DNA of 7,577 bases. It comes from Verrucomicrobiota bacterium. GTDB lineage: Bacteria > Verrucomicrobiota > Verrucomicrobiia > Limisphaerales > UBA1096. Both the position numbers and the translations under genes were made by a program. Where the stretch lies: NCBI GenBank assembly GCA_030747575.1, contig JASLKI010000006.1:1-7577 (forward strand), read 5' to 3'. Below the pieces are notes generated by a model. It ran no database searches, had not been told where the DNA came from, and saw nothing but the letters and a program-made list of their open reading frames with translations. Below are positions 4,981 to 7,577 of this stretch, piece by piece (position 1 is the first letter of the stretch; each line of letters starts with the position of its first letter).

Positions 4981-6732
4981 ATGCAAAAGGACGAGATTGC
5001 CGACATCCTCAGGGAGATCGGGGTGTTTCTCGAGTTGAAGGGCGAGAACCCGTTCAAGACGCGCGCCTACCAAAACGGCGCGCGCACTCTCGAGAGCCTC
5101 ACCGAGCCTTTGGCCAAGCTCGTCGAGGAGGAACGCCTGGGTGACATCAAGGGTATAGGCAAGGCGTTGGCTGAGAAGATCACCGAGCTGGCCACCACCG
5201 GCCGCCTCGCCTATTACGACGAGCTCAAGGCCTCGATCCCCGCCGGCCTCATCGCCATGCTCAACATTCCCGGTTTGGGGCCGAAAAAGGTCAAGGCTGT
5301 TTACAGCAAACTCGGCCTCGAGACCGTCGAGGCACTCGAGCAGGCATGCAAAGACAGCCAACTCGCCGAGCTGCCCGGCTTCGGCAAAAAGACCGAGTCG
5401 AAAATCCTCGAGGGCATTGAGTTCCGCCGCAACTACGCCTCGCACCACCACGTTAGCGCCGCCCTCAACCTTGCCGAACCCATCCTTGAGCAGCTCCGCG
5501 CCCACCCCGACGTTATTCGCTGCAGTACCGCCGGGAGCCTACGCCGCCACAAGGAAATCGTCCGCGACATCGACTTCCTCGTTTCGTCGAAAAATCCGGA
5601 GTCGATCATCGATTTTTTCACTGGCCAAGCATGCATCCTCTCCGTATCGGTCAAGGGCGACACCAAGGCTAGCGTCATTCTCGAGGGCGGCATTCAAGGC
5701 GATCTGCGCGTTGTGAGCGACGCCGAGTACCCGTTCGCGCAGGCCTACTTCACCGGCAGCAAGGAGCACAATATCGCCATGCGCCAACGTGCCATCGCCC
5801 GCGGCCTGCGCCTCAACGAGTATGGCCTGTTCAAGAGCACCGAGGAAACCCGCGACCCCAAGCTGCGGCTAGACTGCAAAACCGAGGAGGACATCTTCGC
5901 CGCGCTCGACCTCGCCTACATCCCGCCGGAGCTGCGCGAGGACAAGGGTGAGTTCGACGCCGGCGAGGCGGGCAAAATCCCGCGTCTCATCGAGTGGACC
6001 AATCTCAAGGGCTCGCTGCACAACCACTCCAACTGGAGCGACGGCGCCGAGTCGCTCGTGGAGATCGCCGACCACATGAGCGGGCTGGGATGCGACTACT
6101 GGGCCATCACCGACCACTCGCGCGCATCGTTCCAAGCCAACGGCCTCGACGAGTCGAGGCTCCGCAAACAGATCGCCGAGGTCGCGCGCGTCAACCAGCA
6201 ACTCGAGGCCGACGGCAACCCCTTCCGCCTGCTCAGCGGCATCGAGGTGGACATCCTCAAAACCAAGCTCGATTTTGACGACACCCTGCTCGCCGAGCTC
6301 GACGTCGTTGTTGCCAGCCTGCATGTCGCCGGCAGCAACGAGGCCGACAACACCAGCCGCCTCATCGCCGCCTCTGAGAATCCCAACGTCCACATGCTCG
6401 GCCACCTCACCGGCCGGCTGCTGCTCCGCCGCGAAGCCTATCCCGTCAATCAGCACGCCGTCATCGACGCCTGCGCCGCGACCGGCACTTGGCTCGAGCT
6501 CAACGCCAACCCGTACCGTTTCGACCTCGACTGGCGCCTGTGGCAGCACGCCAAGGCTAAGGGTGTGAAATGCGTCATCAACACCGACGCCCACCGCAAC
6601 GAGCACGCCGGTTTTTTACGCTTGGGTACCGGCATCGCCCGCAAAGGCTGGCTCACCGCCAACGACGTCATCAACACCCTCCCCCTGCCCAAGCTCCGCA
6701 AGGAACTAGCCAAAAAACGAAACAAGAAATAA
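4981..6732 (+). CDS. polX: DNA polymerase/3'-5' exonuclease PolX (family X with PHP domain)
   Basis: This 583-residue protein has the full bacterial PolX architecture. The N-terminal domain (1-150) contains helix-hairpin-helix motifs IKGIGKALAEKI (56-67), IPGLGPKKVKAVY (96-108) and LPGFGKKTESKI (131-142), which bind DNA non-specifically. The palm has the nucleotidyltransferase motif G185-S186 with RR (188-189) and D196/D198 in RDIDFLV; the third carboxylate is D241 in GDLRVV. The C-terminal PHP domain (about 341-575) keeps its metal ligands: H347/H349, D354, D378-H379, E422, H448, H475 and D536/H538, so 3'-5' exonuclease and AP-endonuclease activities are expected. The enzyme fills short gaps in base-excision repair. 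Length is normal for the family. The ATG at 4981 gives the usual N-terminus but has no clear Shine-Dalgarno. It is probably monocistronic, since the next gene is convergent 23 bases away. Confidence 0.96.
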   Translation: MQKDEIADILREIGVFLELKGENPFKTRAYQNGARTLESLTEPLAKLVEEERLGDIKGIGKALAEKITELATTGRLAYYDELKASIPAGLIAMLNIPGLGPKKVKAVYSKLGLETVEALEQACKDSQLAELPGFGKKTESKILEGIEFRRNYASHHHVSAALNLAEPILEQLRAHPDVIRCSTAGSLRRHKEIVRDIDFLVSSKNPESIIDFFTGQACILSVSVKGDTKASVILEGGIQGDLRVVSDAEYPFAQAYFTGSKEHNIAMRQRAIARGLRLNEYGLFKSTEETRDPKLRLDCKTEEDIFAALDLAYIPPELREDKGEFDAGEAGKIPRLIEWTNLKGSLHNHSNWSDGAESLVEIADHMSGLGCDYWAITDHSRASFQANGLDESRLRKQIAEVARVNQQLEADGNPFRLLSGIEVDILKTKLDFDDTLLAELDVVVASLHVAGSNEADNTSRLIAASENPNVHMLGHLTGRLLLRREAYPVNQHAVIDACAATGTWLELNANPYRFDLDWRLWQHAKAKGVKCVINTDAHRNEHAGFLRLGTGIARKGWLTANDVINTLPLPKLRKELAKKRNKK

Positions 6733-6755
6733 CTGCTTGGCGAAGCGCTTGGGTT

Positions 6756-7577
6756 TTAGTCGAGGGAGTGGCGGCTGCGGAAGGCGAGGTACACCGCGCC
6801 GCCGATGAGGCTCCACAGCAGGCTGCCGGCGAACGCCAGCAGCGAAAGCGACAACGCCGCCTTGGCCTCGATGCCGATCGCGGTGGCAGACAGCAGCCAC
6901 ACATAAAGATTTTCGCGGACACCGATGCCGCTGGGCGTGATTGGCAGTGCGCTGATGCAGATGATCGCCGGGACGATGAGCAGCAGCACGCGGAAATGTT
7001 CGCCCATAGGCAGGCCAAGCCCGAAGCCAAGCGCGACGATCTGCAGCACGCAGGCCGTGCTGAGCAGCATCGACCAGCCGAGCACGCGCGGGAGGAAGCC
7101 GGGCTTTTCGCCGAAGGCGTGGCACGCCTCGATGCAGCGCACCAACACGTCGCCCTTGGGCAGCTTGGCCAGGAATGCCTCAAATTTCAGGCGCGCGCCA
7201 GTTGGCCCGGCCCAAAATGACAGCACGACGACCAGGCCGCTCGCGAAGAGCATGCCGAGGACGACGAGCATCACGGCCATGAAGCGTTGCTGGCTCATCA
7301 CGACGCCCCAGTTGGCCAGGGCCATCAGCGAAACGAAGAGCAGCATCGCGAAAAGGCCAAGCAGCCGGTCGACAACGACGGTGGTCACGGCCTCGGCTTT
7401 TCTGTGTGCGGTCTCTGCGGCGGCGAAGTAGGCCTTGAGCAGGTCTCCGCCGGTCGAGCCGAGCAAAAAGGAGTTGAAGAAATGGGCCACGAGCGAAATG
7501 CCGGTGGCGCGGCCAAGCGACAGGTGCAATCCCTGCACCGCCAACACCAAACGCCAACGGATGACGCCGATGAAAAT
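6756..7577 (-). CDS. LPG-synthase-type (UPF0104) membrane protein, 5' end beyond the window
   Basis: The visible 273 codons are the C-terminal part of a polytopic inner-membrane protein of the lysylphosphatidylglycerol synthase transmembrane / UPF0104 family. The frame is open to the right edge (starting IFIGVIRWR), so the TTG at 7550 is not the start. Family landmarks are the FFNSFLLGSTGGDLLKAYFA block followed by a basic patch and VVVDRLLGL, and later ALPITPSGIGVRE. Roughly six hydrophobic helices are visible. Full-length members are about 300-350 residues, so perhaps 30-80 residues are missing. There is no soluble aminoacyl-transferase domain after the membrane part, so lysyl transfer to phosphatidylglycerol should not be assumed. 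Relatives include glycosyltransferase-associated and flippase-like proteins of unknown substrate. It converges with polX, 23 bases from its stop. Confidence 0.88.
   Translation of the reverse strand: MFIGVIRWRLVLAVQGLHLSLGRATGISLVAHFFNSFLLGSTGGDLLKAYFAAAETAHRKAEAVTTVVVDRLLGLFAMLLFVSLMALANWGVVMSQQRFMAVMLVVLGMLFASGLVVVLSFWAGPTGARLKFEAFLAKLPKGDVLVRCIEACHAFGEKPGFLPRVLGWSMLLSTACVLQIVALGFGLGLPMGEHFRVLLLIVPAIICISALPITPSGIGVRENLYVWLLSATAIGIEAKAALSLSLLAFAGSLLWSLIGGAVYLAFRSRHSLD

Noticed and set aside
5869..6606. Long minus-strand frame (245 codons) opposite polX
   Set aside because: It is a Val/Gly/Glu-rich antisense shadow created by the GC-rich third positions of polX; polX has complete catalytic motifs.
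6731..6757. Possible bidirectional terminator between polX and the convergent membrane protein
   Set aside because: The strongest inverted pairing is only four base pairs (GCTT/AAGC), and CTTGG repeats are direct, not inverted. The TTTT run is too short for a convincing call.

Overview
The window comes from a Gram-negative bacterium with an outer membrane, because it carries a nearly complete Tol-Pal system: TolQ and TolR motor proteins, a TolA/TonB-type transducer, periplasmic TolB and the lipoprotein Pal. It also carries a Tat translocase subunit, a PHP-type family X DNA polymerase and an LPG-synthase-like membrane protein. The moderately high GC content, the mixture of family variants and the gene order suggest a PVC-type lineage such as Verrucomicrobiota. 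That is an impression from protein character, not a demonstrated assignment.

Layout. Positions 1-4613 hold a tightly packed minus-strand operon. In transcription order it reads tolQ, a small double-zinc-ribbon membrane protein, tolR, tolA/tonB-like, tolB, pal, tatA, and then the start of a Lys/Ala-rich gene whose reading frame is broken near the window edge. Most gaps are 5-24 bases, and the transducer and tolB overlap by ATGA. Positions 4614-4980 form a 367-base divergent intergenic region. It holds an 18-bp perfect palindrome, AT-rich tracts and a striking 21-codon remnant of an alanine dehydrogenase N-terminus interrupted by a stop codon. Positions 4981-6732 encode PolX on the plus strand. 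Positions 6756-7577 encode, convergently, the C-terminal part of a multi-spanning UPF0104/LPG-synthase-type membrane protein that runs off the right edge.

How the genes work together. TolQ and TolR should form the proton-driven motor in the inner membrane. The Pro/Lys-rich transducer spans the periplasm, and TolB and Pal complete the link to the outer membrane and peptidoglycan. The zinc-ribbon protein between tolQ and tolR is not a classical Tol component and is the best candidate for an undescribed accessory factor. Linkage of tatA to the operon may reflect envelope housekeeping; TolB has an export signal, but the sequence does not show that it is a Tat substrate. PolX and the membrane protein look functionally unrelated to the operon.

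Other unusual signals are a strand-biased, over-represented octamer (GGCCAAGC) scattered through genes of both orientations and a 60-bp-period repeat in the transducer gene. No RNA genes, CRISPR arrays, insertion sequences or phage genes were recognised.
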